Assembly (NCBI RefSeq): GCF_026672545.1
Contig: NZ_JAPPRJ010000002.1
Location: 62,001 to 126,000 of the forward strand
Source of the DNA: Rhizobium sp. SL86
GTDB lineage: Bacteria > Pseudomonadota > Alphaproteobacteria > Rhizobiales > Rhizobiaceae
DNA length: 64,000 nt
Reading direction: 5' to 3'
Shown here: in pieces, positions 33,691 through 41,908 of the stretch
How the letters are laid out: every line of letters starts with the position of its first letter
How positions within the stretch are numbered: position 1 is the stretch's first letter
The notes under the pieces: generated by a model
Database searches by the model: none
The model's input: the letters and a program-made list of their open reading frames with translations, nothing else
Told to the model about the DNA's origin: nothing
Position numbers and translations under genes: made by a program

Positions 33691-34529
33691 ACCCTGGCCT
33701 GCCCTTCGATCCAGTAGCCGACGGCATCGATGCGGCGTTTGTCGAAGGAGAGCGTATCGCGGAAATGTTTGCGGCACTCGGCCACCGCCCTGGCCTCGCC
33801 GGCGATGTAGATATAGCCCGGCCCTTCCGGCAATTGACGGATCTCGCGGGCAATGCGCGGCAGTTGCGTGTAACCCGGCCGCTCCGGATGCAGCCCGTGG
33901 CCGATGTGCCAGGTCACCTCAACATCGGCCGCCGTCTCGATCATCTCCCCGATCTCCTGACGATCGGCATCCGACGGGATCTCCACATGCACCACCGCCT
34001 TAAACCCTTGCGGCAATTCCTCCAGCACCCGGCCGACGGCGGGAAGCCCGGTGATATCCGTCAGCATCAACAGCCACCGGCTGCCCTTCGGCAACCAGAA
34101 CCGGCCTTCCGGATTGCAGATGCCGACGACATCCCCCACTTTGGCCGCCATTGCCCAGCGGGCCGCAACACCGCCCTCATGCACCACCATGTCGAGCACC
34201 ATCTCGCAGGTCTTTGCGTTCCAGCGGCGCACCGTATAGGGCCGGTTCGGCGCATAATCCGCCCCCTCCGGCATCTCCCAGCGGCCATTCTCCCGCAACA
34301 CCGGCAGCACCACCGGCGTCCCATCATCCGCCGGCACCGCCAGACGCACCCACTCATCCGGATGCCCGCTCACCAACAACCGCTCGCCGCCCTCCAGCCT
34401 CAACACCACCCGCATCATCGCCGGCGTCAGGTGCCCGATCGATACCACCGAGGCCAGGAAATTGTCCTCAACATAGGCCGCGTGATCGTGATCCTCGACG
34501 CCCGAAAGAGCCTGTGCGTTTGCTTGCAT
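33687..34529 (-). CDS. Siderophore-interacting flavin reductase (ViuB/SIP)
   Basis: The product is 280 residues. The FAD-binding beta barrel has the family motif RPYTVRRWN near residue 97 and the FAD-associated PEGRFWLP. The C-terminal NAD(P)H domain has LTDITGLPAVGRVLEELP and IYIAGEARAV. SIPs reduce ferric siderophore in the cytoplasm so that iron is released. The gene lies between the binding-protein and FepD genes in one operon (six bases from the former, coupled to the latter), so it acts on the siderophore brought in by this importer. Confidence 0.9.
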   Translation of the reverse strand: MQANAQALSGVEDHDHAAYVEDNFLASVVSIGHLTPAMMRVVLRLEGGERLLVSGHPDEWVRLAVPADDGTPVVLPVLRENGRWEMPEGADYAPNRPYTVRRWNAKTCEMVLDMVVHEGGVAARWAMAAKVGDVVGICNPEGRFWLPKGSRWLLMLTDITGLPAVGRVLEELPQGFKAVVHVEIPSDADRQEIGEMIETAADVEVTWHIGHGLHPERPGYTQLPRIAREIRQLPEGPGYIYIAGEARAVAECRKHFRDTLSFDKRRIDAVGYWIEGQARV

Positions 34530-34535
34530 GCGAGT

Positions 34536-35525
34536 TTACCTTTCACTCAAGCGTGCGCAGGCCGCGAGACGACGCGCGAAACCAGGGTAAAAATAAGGAA
34601 TGGATAAAACTGTCGGTGCGGAAACGGCCCAGAATGCGACGGGTTCGTCGAGTGCGATATAGGACCGCCTCGCGAAGGCCGGGATCTTCTGGAAGAGCCT
34701 GTTCGTTTCGGCACTCTCGCGAATGGCGGCGTTTCCATACCACATGATAAGTAGATCTGCGTCGAGATCCGCGGCCATTTCCAGCGACAATCCACCGGAC
34801 CATTGCTCTGGTCGCGCCTCAGCCAGTTTCTCGACAATGGACGCAGGTCGAAGGCCCATCGCCACGAGATTGGCGACTCGGGGATCGGTCGGCAGATAGA
34901 CGCCAAGCTCGTTACTTCCCGAACCAAAAGATCCGAAGAGGAAGGTTTTTCCAGCCAGAACCGATTGGCTTGCTGCAAGCTCATTCAGTAGACGGTTTGT
35001 TTTCCCGATAAGATGTGAGGCTTTCTCTTTGAACCCCAGCGCCAACCCGGTCATTTCCGTCACTTCCTGCCATTTTGCGGCCCATGGCGAGGACCTAAAT
35101 GGCACCGTCGGCGCAATTGCGGAAAGTCGCTGATAGTCCTGCTCGTTCACACCCGAATAGACGCAGAGGATCAGATCTGGCTTGAGGAGCGCGATTTGCT
35201 CAAAATCCGGTGTGGGATCCACAAATTCCGGTTTCTGATTTCGGAGAAGGGCGCGGCTCCAGGGAAAGACCCCTTCTTCGAAATTCCCGTAGCGTATCAT
35301 TCCAACGGGAACCACACCCAAAGCCAGCGCGGCATCCTCGCCGCACCAGCCAAGCGTTACGATCCGATGTGCCGGTCTCGAAACGGACGTCACGCCGTAA
35401 GCATGCGATATATCAACGGGAAACGCGCCTGCATACGCGGGCCACGCTGTGCCGGTCACCAGATACATACCGATGCCGCCGACCAGCAGATTTCTTCTTG
35501 AAATCAACGTCTTGTGGTCCGACAC
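34536..35525 (-). CDS. Periplasmic ferri-siderophore binding protein (FepB/FhuD-like)
   Basis: The product is 329 residues. The N terminus carries SRRNLLVGGIGM, a twin-arginine-type signal, with cleavage likely near PAYAG. The mature part is a class III (BtuF-like) binding protein: HRIVTLGWCGEDAALALG, then LKPDLILCVYSGVNEQDYQRL, and SYIALDEPVAFWAVSAPTVLSIPYF at the C terminus. It collects ferric siderophore released by the STN-type TonB receptor encoded 11 bases upstream and hands it to FepD/FepG. FhuD-type proteins often use Tat export. Confidence 0.88.
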   Translation of the reverse strand: MSDHKTLISRRNLLVGGIGMYLVTGTAWPAYAGAFPVDISHAYGVTSVSRPAHRIVTLGWCGEDAALALGVVPVGMIRYGNFEEGVFPWSRALLRNQKPEFVDPTPDFEQIALLKPDLILCVYSGVNEQDYQRLSAIAPTVPFRSSPWAAKWQEVTEMTGLALGFKEKASHLIGKTNRLLNELAASQSVLAGKTFLFGSFGSGSNELGVYLPTDPRVANLVAMGLRPASIVEKLAEARPEQWSGGLSLEMAADLDADLLIMWYGNAAIRESAETNRLFQKIPAFARRSYIALDEPVAFWAVSAPTVLSIPYFYPGFARRLAACARLSER

Positions 35526-35536
35526 CGCGCCTGACC

Positions 35537-38011
35537 TTAAAACTCGCGTTTCAACGTCAGGGTTGCGGTTCGTCCTTCGCCGTAAAAAACGGAATTGTAG
35601 AAGCCCATAGTCCTGAAGTACCGTTCGTCCGCGATGTTATAGATGTTCAGATTGAGCGACGTCTTGTCATCGAACTTGTAACGCGCCATCGCATCGAAGA
35701 TGGCGTAGCTACCTTGTTCAATGCTTTGGTCCGCATCCAGATAATAGGCAACATTCTTAGTCTTGCTTTGCCACCGCATCGTCGCTCCGATCGTCAGCTT
35801 CTCCCATTCGCCCGGAAGCGTATAGGTGGCGCCGAACTTCAGGGTGCTGCGCGGCTGGAACGTGTTGACGGCGTTGCCGTCGTCATCCTTCGCATTGCGG
35901 AACGTATATCCGCCAAACACATTCAGACCGTCATAGACTTCGCCAGCGACTTCGATTTCAAAGCCCCGCGTCGTGGTACCGTCAATAGAGCGGTAGATCG
36001 AACGATTATGGACGCTATCCCAGTCGACGTATTCGGCGACATTGTCCTGATTGGTCTGAAAGACTGCAAGCGAGGCATTCACGCGACCATCCAGCCAGGA
36101 AGCTTTTATGCCAGCTTCATAGTTATGTCCTTTCGCAGGATCGAGGTAGTTGCCTTGCGCATCCTGATAGGTCTGCGGTTTGAAGATGTTCGTGTAGCTC
36201 GCGTAAAGGGTATAGTCGTCGGTCAGGTCATACGTGACGCCGGCATAGGGGGTCACGACGCCGGAATGGCTGTAATCGTAGCTTTCCCAGTAGCTGACCT
36301 TCTCACCCTTCCACCAATTGACACGGGCGCCGAGTGTAATGGCCAGTGGATCGGTGATGGAAAAGCGTCCGGCTGCATAGATTCCGATTTGGCGATCTTC
36401 GGTATCAGTGACATTGCTGGGATCGGTGTTCCATTCGGGCTCGGAATAGCTTCCATCCCAAGCAAAAATATTGCCTACATCCGCAAGTGTGCCATCCACC
36501 GCCGTGCGCTCGACGATATTCCCGTCGGTTCGGGACGCGAAGAAGCCTGTCACGAACTGGTGGTTTCTATCGAACAGATCAAAATCGCCATTGAGGCTGC
36601 CAGCAACCGAGTTCTGCGCCCGGTCGCCGTTATAGCGGGTGGCGTAACCAGAGGTCCCCAGCCCCGTAACAGGATCTGGATTGCCGGATATGTACAGAAG
36701 CTTCGATGAGAAGTCGTTCTCAAGATGATTTATGGAGAACCGGGCTTTCCAGTCGTTGTCGAAGGTGTGTTCAACGGAGGCAAATGTCTCCACCACCGTG
36801 GTGTCCCAGTTCGTCCAATCGGCACCAGTCGTGGATCCTTTCGGCCAGTCTATGAGATTACCGTTCGAATCGAATGCAGGCATACCAGCCCACGTCACAC
36901 CATCGGACTTCGTACTCTGACGGTTTGCACCCACGGTCACGGTTGTGTTGTCAGCAATATCGGCCTCTACCACGCCGTAGATGACGTTCTTGTCCTGCTG
37001 GTAGACGTCAATGGTATCTTCTTTTGTCTGCAAAGCGCCAACCAGACGACCGCGCAACGTACCCTCATTGTTGAGAGCACCGGATATATCGAATTCGGTA
37101 CGATAATTGGACTGGGTACCAGCGAGACCGGATATGTAACCTTGAAACTCGCTGGTTGGCCGCTTGCGGATGAAGTTGACGGAAGCCCCGGGCTCGCCGG
37201 TGTTCTGCATCAATCCAGTTGCACCTCGAACGATTTCGATATGGTCATAAATGACCGTATCAAGCGATCCGTCGCCATACTGATAGGTCGAATCCAGCGT
37301 CGTGGGCACGCCGTCATACTGATAATTGTCGATTTGAAAGCCGCGGGAGTAAAACTCGAAGCGGTCCGTCTCATACTGGTTGACCGTCACACCCGTTGCA
37401 TTCTGCATGACGTCCTTGACGTTTGCCATGCCTCGATCTTCGATCATCTGGCGCGTAACGACACTCGTCGATTGCGGGGTTTCCTTTTGCGTCAGTACGA
37501 GACCATTGGCGGTTTTCATCCAATCGGCCGTATAGGAATCGGTTCCCTCTGTAACGGCCCCCTGCCCCTGCACCAGCACAGTCCCCAGCACGGTCGAGCC
37601 ATCGGCCGCAACGCCCCCTGCGCTCGCCGCCTGCGGATCGATGAGAGCGGCCGAGCCCGGGCCGCTGATCCGCACCGTGATGCCGGTGCCCTGCACGAGT
37701 TGCTGCAACGCCGCCGATGGCGTCAGGGTGCCGGAAACGGCGGTCGAGGTTTTGCCGGCGGCGAGTGCCGAGGAATAACTGATCTGCCAGCCGCTCTGGC
37801 GAATAAATGCGTTGATCGCGGCAGACAGCGGCTGGGCGGGGATCTGGAAGCTGACGGTTTGCGTAGCGCCGGCAACGGCCTGCGCCTGCGCGGCGCCCGG
37901 GGCAAAACCTGTCAGGCAAGCCAGCATGCTGGATGCCAAAAGCACTTTCACCCTGCGGCGGAAAGGCTCGCCCGCCATCATCTTCACGCGTGAATTTGTC
38001 CCCGATACCAT
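35537..38011 (-). CDS. TonB-dependent siderophore receptor with STN signalling domain
   Basis: The product is 824 residues from ATG 38011, preceded by AGAGGG; an in-frame ATG at 38053 is less well placed. Order: signal peptide (to about AQAQA), STN domain (VSFQIPAQPLSAAINAFIRQSG onward, about residues 50-110), plug (TPQSTSVVTRQMIEDRGM to GEPGASVNFIRKRP), then a beta barrel ending LTLKREF with terminal phenylalanine. The plug and barrel resemble FpvA/FhuE-type receptors. STN receptors signal substrate binding through FecR to FecI, both encoded immediately upstream here. This is the outer-membrane gate of the FepBCDG-like importer. Confidence 0.92.
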   Translation of the reverse strand: MVSGTNSRVKMMAGEPFRRRVKVLLASSMLACLTGFAPGAAQAQAVAGATQTVSFQIPAQPLSAAINAFIRQSGWQISYSSALAAGKTSTAVSGTLTPSAALQQLVQGTGITVRISGPGSAALIDPQAASAGGVAADGSTVLGTVLVQGQGAVTEGTDSYTADWMKTANGLVLTQKETPQSTSVVTRQMIEDRGMANVKDVMQNATGVTVNQYETDRFEFYSRGFQIDNYQYDGVPTTLDSTYQYGDGSLDTVIYDHIEIVRGATGLMQNTGEPGASVNFIRKRPTSEFQGYISGLAGTQSNYRTEFDISGALNNEGTLRGRLVGALQTKEDTIDVYQQDKNVIYGVVEADIADNTTVTVGANRQSTKSDGVTWAGMPAFDSNGNLIDWPKGSTTGADWTNWDTTVVETFASVEHTFDNDWKARFSINHLENDFSSKLLYISGNPDPVTGLGTSGYATRYNGDRAQNSVAGSLNGDFDLFDRNHQFVTGFFASRTDGNIVERTAVDGTLADVGNIFAWDGSYSEPEWNTDPSNVTDTEDRQIGIYAAGRFSITDPLAITLGARVNWWKGEKVSYWESYDYSHSGVVTPYAGVTYDLTDDYTLYASYTNIFKPQTYQDAQGNYLDPAKGHNYEAGIKASWLDGRVNASLAVFQTNQDNVAEYVDWDSVHNRSIYRSIDGTTTRGFEIEVAGEVYDGLNVFGGYTFRNAKDDDGNAVNTFQPRSTLKFGATYTLPGEWEKLTIGATMRWQSKTKNVAYYLDADQSIEQGSYAIFDAMARYKFDDKTSLNLNIYNIADERYFRTMGFYNSVFYGEGRTATLTLKREF

Positions 38012-38122
38012 ACTCGTCCAACCCTCTTTCCAGACAGCGAGCCGGGCGCGCATGCGGCGCGTCCACCCCTTCTGTCAGCAAGGACGCAGCAGGGGGGACA
38101 AACCGGCAAAAAAGTTGATATT

Positions 38123-39115
38123 TTATTGAAGGATTATCAGTCCGCCCGGAAGCCGGTGGAATCCAACACCTGCCGCATCGGCAAGCGTCCGGAGCGCGCC
38201 CTCGACGTCGTCGAGGCGATAATTGCCGGTGACCAGCAAGCGGTTCACCCGCTTGTCGACCACCATGATCGGCCCGCGATGGTAACGGCGCAGTTCCTGC
38301 AGCACCGTGCCAAGACGGGCGTTTTCGAAGATGATGCGCCCTTCCCGCCAGGCGAGCCTGGTGGACGGGTCTGCCGCGTGCACCGGAGATACGGCGGACG
38401 CCGTGATGCTGACCGCTTCGCCCGGGGCAAGTTCGGCTTTGTCTCTGCCATCGCACAGACAGAGAACCTGAACGCGGCCCCGTTCCAGCACCACCTCATC
38501 CTCGTCATCGCCGGTTCTGACGGAAAAGGCCGTGCCCAGCACTTCCACCTCACCGTAATGGCCGCTGACGGTGAAGGGATGGGCGGGATCGTGAACGACA
38601 TCGAAGAAGGCTTCGCCGCGCAGCAGGCGTATGTGGCGCCGACCGGCCGCAAAATCGAGCGCCACCGCCGTATCGGTGTTCAACATCATCGTCGAACCGT
38701 CCGGCAGGGCAACCGTCGTCTGGCTGCCGGTCGCGGTCAGGTAATCCGCCTCAACGGCAATGGTGAGCGCCGGATATTGCCAGATGCCGACAGAAAGCAG
38801 AACCGAGGCGGCAAGTGCTGCGGCGGGCAGCGGCCAGCGGCGGGCTTTCGGCCTAGCGAGCGCGCGTCGATCGACCGGCAACGTTTTCACCGCGTCGATG
38901 AAGGGTTTCGAGTTCCACAGGGTCTCGAGACTGCGAAACTCTGCCGCATGGCGGGGATCCTCTGCCAGCCATGCCTGGAAGGCCGCGTGTGTCGCGGCAT
39001 CCGGCTCGCCGTTGCGCAACCTTGCAAACCAGTCGAGCGCCTGGTCCGCCGCCGTGTCTACAGGGGCAGACCCGCCGGTCGTTCCGTCCGTGTCGTGTGT
39101 GTCCTGATGTCCCAC
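38123..39115 (-). CDS. fecR: FecR anti-sigma/signal-transducing protein
   Basis: The product is 330 residues from GTG 39115. Residues about 25-70 form the FecR N-terminal cytoplasmic domain (ALDWFARLRNGEPDAATHAAF), a single membrane helix lies near residues 95-113, and the periplasmic FecR domain includes ADYLTATGSQTTVALPDGS and GEAFFDVVHDPAHPF. The C terminus has an STN-like fold (NRLLVTGNYRLDDVEGALRT) that contacts the receptor. It relays the receptor signal to the sigma factor encoded 155 bases upstream. Confidence 0.92.
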   Translation of the reverse strand: MGHQDTHDTDGTTGGSAPVDTAADQALDWFARLRNGEPDAATHAAFQAWLAEDPRHAAEFRSLETLWNSKPFIDAVKTLPVDRRALARPKARRWPLPAAALAASVLLSVGIWQYPALTIAVEADYLTATGSQTTVALPDGSTMMLNTDTAVALDFAAGRRHIRLLRGEAFFDVVHDPAHPFTVSGHYGEVEVLGTAFSVRTGDDEDEVVLERGRVQVLCLCDGRDKAELAPGEAVSITASAVSPVHAADPSTRLAWREGRIIFENARLGTVLQELRRYHRGPIMVVDKRVNRLLVTGNYRLDDVEGALRTLADAAGVGFHRLPGGLIILQ

Positions 39116-39270
39116 TCAGCCGGTCCGATCGAAACGTGTTTGCAGGGTCCTGTTACCTTGACGCGCAGAGGCTGCCAATCCGGCAAAATCCGCTGCCGGG
39201 CAGGCGACCCGGACAACGCCATCGAGTGCGCGGGCAGGCGGGAGGCTTGGTGAGGCTGGCATAGGCTTCT

Positions 39271-39786
39271 TCACTTTCGGTCCAGACGCGCCATGGCATC
39301 CCGGCAATGGGCCATGGCGAGTTTCAGGTCGTTGAAGACCGTTCGTTCGGAAATGCCGAGATGTTCGGCGATCCGAACATTCGACCACTCTTCGATGCGG
39401 CTCAGCACCAGCACGGCCTGCGCGCGCTGAGGCAGCCCGGACAACGCCGCTTGAAAGGCGCCGAACGCCTGCTTTTCGATCAGCGCCTGTTCGATGGAGG
39501 GAATATCAGCGGAGACGCCGGCAAGCACACGCTCGTCCAGTCCTTCCACCTCGGCGCCGGCCCGGGTCTTTCGCCGCCTGAGATGGTCTAGGGCAAGATT
39601 GCGGGCCGTCTGGTGCAGAAAACCCTCGATATGCTCGACACGCCCGCTCTCCACAGCCTTCCGCGCGCGCAGATAGGTCTCCTGCGCCAGATCCTCCGCC
39701 GTCTGCGGATCGCGCACGATGCGCATGACCGTCCACAGCAAGGAGCGCCGATGTGCTGCAAAAATGGCGTTCAGAACGGCCGGCAA
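39271..39786 (-). CDS. fecI: ECF sigma factor, FecI-like
   Basis: The product is 171 residues. Region 2 is seen in SLLWTVMRIVRDPQTAEDLAQETYLRA and FLHQTARNLALDHLRRRK; region 4 is LPQRAQAVLVLSRIEEWSNVRIAEHLGISERTVFNDL, all typical of iron-starvation ECF sigma factors. It would transcribe the receptor and importer genes when ferric siderophore is bound. The sequence upstream contains a strong inverted repeat (39880-39908) that may be its iron-responsive operator. Confidence 0.92.
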   Translation of the reverse strand: MPAVLNAIFAAHRRSLLWTVMRIVRDPQTAEDLAQETYLRARKAVESGRVEHIEGFLHQTARNLALDHLRRRKTRAGAEVEGLDERVLAGVSADIPSIEQALIEKQAFGAFQAALSGLPQRAQAVLVLSRIEEWSNVRIAEHLGISERTVFNDLKLAMAHCRDAMARLDRK

Positions 39787-39879
39787 ACACTAAGCCTCCT
39801 GGATATCGAGAGCATGTCGGAGCGGATGATGGCCCCTGCCTCCCTCGGGCTCCTAATACGATCGCAAGAGCAGCGCAAC

Positions 39880-39908
39880 ATAAACATGATAAATCCACCC
39901 ATGTTTAT
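39880..39908. promoter_or_regulatory. Inverted repeat upstream of fecI, candidate iron operator
   Basis: Perfect 9-bp arms ATAAACATG (39880-39888) and CATGTTTAT (39900-39908) are separated by 11 bases, about 95 bases upstream of fecI. The AT-rich setting suits a promoter. On the minus strand the centre also reads TGG-N9-TCA, one base off the RirA motif. An iron-responsive repressor site is the best reading. Confidence 0.45.
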
Positions 39909-40077
39909 AGGACTTAACCATCGCCTTGCCGTTATGCTGCGATCTGGAGGCAATTATTGGCCCATGGCAGGGGTTATCCGCCCACCATTAAAGGGCCGGT
40001 AAAAGGCCGGAACATCGGCCATGATGCTACGGCCTTGTTGTTCATGGTTGCGGTTCGGAACCGGGCTTCCGGCCCTG

Positions 40078-40842
40078 TTACGCAGCGTTGCGGCCAGCCC
40101 CCTGAAAAAGGGCCTGCGCGTCCGCGCCGGCGGCGATCATCATCGGTGCATTTTTATCCGTCACAGCCCGCCAGACGGCATCGGCGACATCATCCGCGGT
40201 CGTAACCTCCGTGGCAGAACGCAGCTTGGCCAGATAGTCGTACACGAAGGCGCTGTAGGGTTCGGGAACGTCCAGCCCCATGCGCGCCACCGCGTTCTTG
40301 CCGAAACTGGTGGTCGGCGCCGAACCCGGCAGAACCAGACAAGCCCGCACCCCGAACAAAGCCGCCTCGACAGCTAGGCTTTCGGTCAAAGCGTTCAGCG
40401 CCGCCTTGCTCGCACTATAGACAGACAAGGCCGGAAACGGCGCCAGGGTTACGCTGGAGCTGACATTGACGATGACGCCCGCACCGCGCTGCCGCATCTG
40501 CGGCAAGACCGCCTTGGTCATCGCGATTGCACCGAAAAGATTGGTTTCGAAGAGCTCCCGGACCTTCGACATCTCGGTGCCCTCGAGCACGTTCAGCAAT
40601 CCGACGCCGGCATTGTTGACCAGGGCATCGATCGGCCCCGCCGCCTCGACAGCCTGGGCGATGCTGTCGGCGTCGGTCACGTCGAGTGCCACGACCTGCA
40701 AATTGTCCGTTTCGGGCAAGGGGCTGGCTTGGGGATTGCGCATGGTCGCCACCACCTCCCAGCCGCTGGCAAGGAAGATCCGGGCGATGGCGAGGCCGAA
40801 GCCAGAGGAACAGCCGGTAACAAGGATTTTGGGCAATGTCAT
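40078..40842 (-). CDS. Short-chain dehydrogenase/reductase (SDR)
   Basis: The product is 254 residues. ATG at 40842 has AGGAGA upstream. Classical SDR marks are VTGCSSGFGLAIA, NNAG, the catalytic serine in NVSSSV and YSASK. It resembles oxidoreductases of the DltE/retinol-dehydrogenase-like group. It is divergent from an AraC regulator across 93 bases containing repeated operator-like sequences, a common arrangement in which the regulator controls the dehydrogenase. The substrate is unknown. Confidence 0.85.
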   Translation of the reverse strand: MTLPKILVTGCSSGFGLAIARIFLASGWEVVATMRNPQASPLPETDNLQVVALDVTDADSIAQAVEAAGPIDALVNNAGVGLLNVLEGTEMSKVRELFETNLFGAIAMTKAVLPQMRQRGAGVIVNVSSSVTLAPFPALSVYSASKAALNALTESLAVEAALFGVRACLVLPGSAPTTSFGKNAVARMGLDVPEPYSAFVYDYLAKLRSATEVTTADDVADAVWRAVTDKNAPMMIAAGADAQALFQGAGRNAA

Positions 40843-40881
40843 ATCTCCTGATGATGAAGCCAAGTCATCATCGGCTTGTTT

Positions 40882-40933
40882 ATTCGGACTTTCTATAGCC
40901 ATATGTCCAATATCCTTTTGCAGGAGTCCGAAT
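40882..40933. promoter_or_regulatory. Repeated operator between divergent SDR and AraC genes
   Basis: ATTCGGACT (40882-40890) is repeated as the exact inverse AGTCCGAAT (40925-40933), 34 bases apart, and a third variant, GTCCAAT, lies between them near 40905-40911. The right arm sits against the AraC start. Multiple half-sites of this kind are typical of an AraC-family binding region and suggest control of the SDR gene plus autoregulation. Confidence 0.5.
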
Positions 40934-40935
40934 CC

Positions 40936-41835
40936 ATGATCGATCCAGTCGCCGAAGTCGTTCTGTTGCTGAAACCAATGCCATCCATCGCCAAGCAGGT
41001 GTCGGGCGCTGGACAGTGGCTTGTCGAGCGAACCGAACTCGGCAGTCCGTTTTATTGCGCAGTGCTCGAAGGCGACTGTCTCATGACGATCGCCGGCCGA
41101 CAGCCCATGCTCTTGAGCGCCGGTGACTTCGTGCTCGTTCCGGAGACTTTTTCCTTCACGATGCGCAGTGTTGTACCACCGCCGCGCAGCGCACTTGCCC
41201 AGCGGCTTGAGACCAGTCCCGGTGTCTTTCGTTTGGGCGATCCCGATGCAGAGGCTGAGATGAGGGCGATGGTCGGACACTGTACGTTCGGGTCCGACGA
41301 CAGGATGCTTCTGGTTTCGCTGTTGCCTGAAGTTGTCCATGTGCGTGGCGAGGTCCGGCTGATGGCGCTCGTGCAGATGATCAATGAGGAAACGGGCGCC
41401 AGTCGGACAGCCCGCGAGATCGTGCTCTCGCATCTGCTTGAGGTTCTGTTCATCGAGGCCTTGCGATCGACGGGATCGACGCAGGCACCGCCGGGGCTTT
41501 TGCGCGGCATGGCCGATCCGCAACTGGCCCCTATACTGCGGCGCATTCACGAAGATCCCGCCCGCAACATCAGCGTCGACAGCCTTGCGAAGGAGGCTGC
41601 GATGTCACGCTCCACCTTCTATGCCCGTTTCCAGCGGGAGATCGGCATGACGCCGATGGACTACGTCACGCGCTGGCGTATGGCCCTTGCCAAACAAATG
41701 CTGCGGAAGAAGGTGGCAACGGCGGAGATTGCGCAGCGCGTGGGATATGGCTCCGCCAGCGCATTCAGCGTCGCCTTCAGCCGTCACGTGGGACGATCAC
41801 CCGGCGCATATTCACGCGCCGACGCCGCGGCGTGA
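40936..41835 (+). CDS. AraC-family regulator (cupin-type N terminus)
   Basis: The product is 299 residues from ATG 40936 (an in-frame ATG at 40903 is possible; CAGGAG at 40921-40926 favours 40936). The N-terminal domain reads LEGDCLMTIAGRQPMLLSAGDFVLVP, a cupin sensor. The C-terminal domain has SVDSLAKEAAMSRSTFYARF and TAEIAQRVGYGSASAFSVAF, then VGRSPGAY. It diverges from the SDR gene and probably regulates it. Its last codons form the left half of a long inverted repeat. Confidence 0.9.
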   Translation: MIDPVAEVVLLLKPMPSIAKQVSGAGQWLVERTELGSPFYCAVLEGDCLMTIAGRQPMLLSAGDFVLVPETFSFTMRSVVPPPRSALAQRLETSPGVFRLGDPDAEAEMRAMVGHCTFGSDDRMLLVSLLPEVVHVRGEVRLMALVQMINEETGASRTAREIVLSHLLEVLFIEALRSTGSTQAPPGLLRGMADPQLAPILRRIHEDPARNISVDSLAKEAAMSRSTFYARFQREIGMTPMDYVTRWRMALAKQMLRKKVATAEIAQRVGYGSASAFSVAFSRHVGRSPGAYSRADAAA

Positions 41836-41851
41836 ATATGCGCCGGGTGAT
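41796..41851. repeat. 22-bp perfect inverted repeat across the AraC stop
   Basis: Arms at 41796-41817 and 41830-41851 are exact reverse complements over 22 bases, with a 12-base loop. The left arm is the end of the AraC coding sequence and the right arm begins just before its TGA stop. It sits between two convergent genes and could act as a bidirectional terminator, though no T run follows. Confidence 0.8.
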
Positions 41852-41908
41852 ACTTCCCGGGGGAAAGCGTACCCGGTGCCATGAACTGAACGGCCCGCCG
41901 GCCACGTT

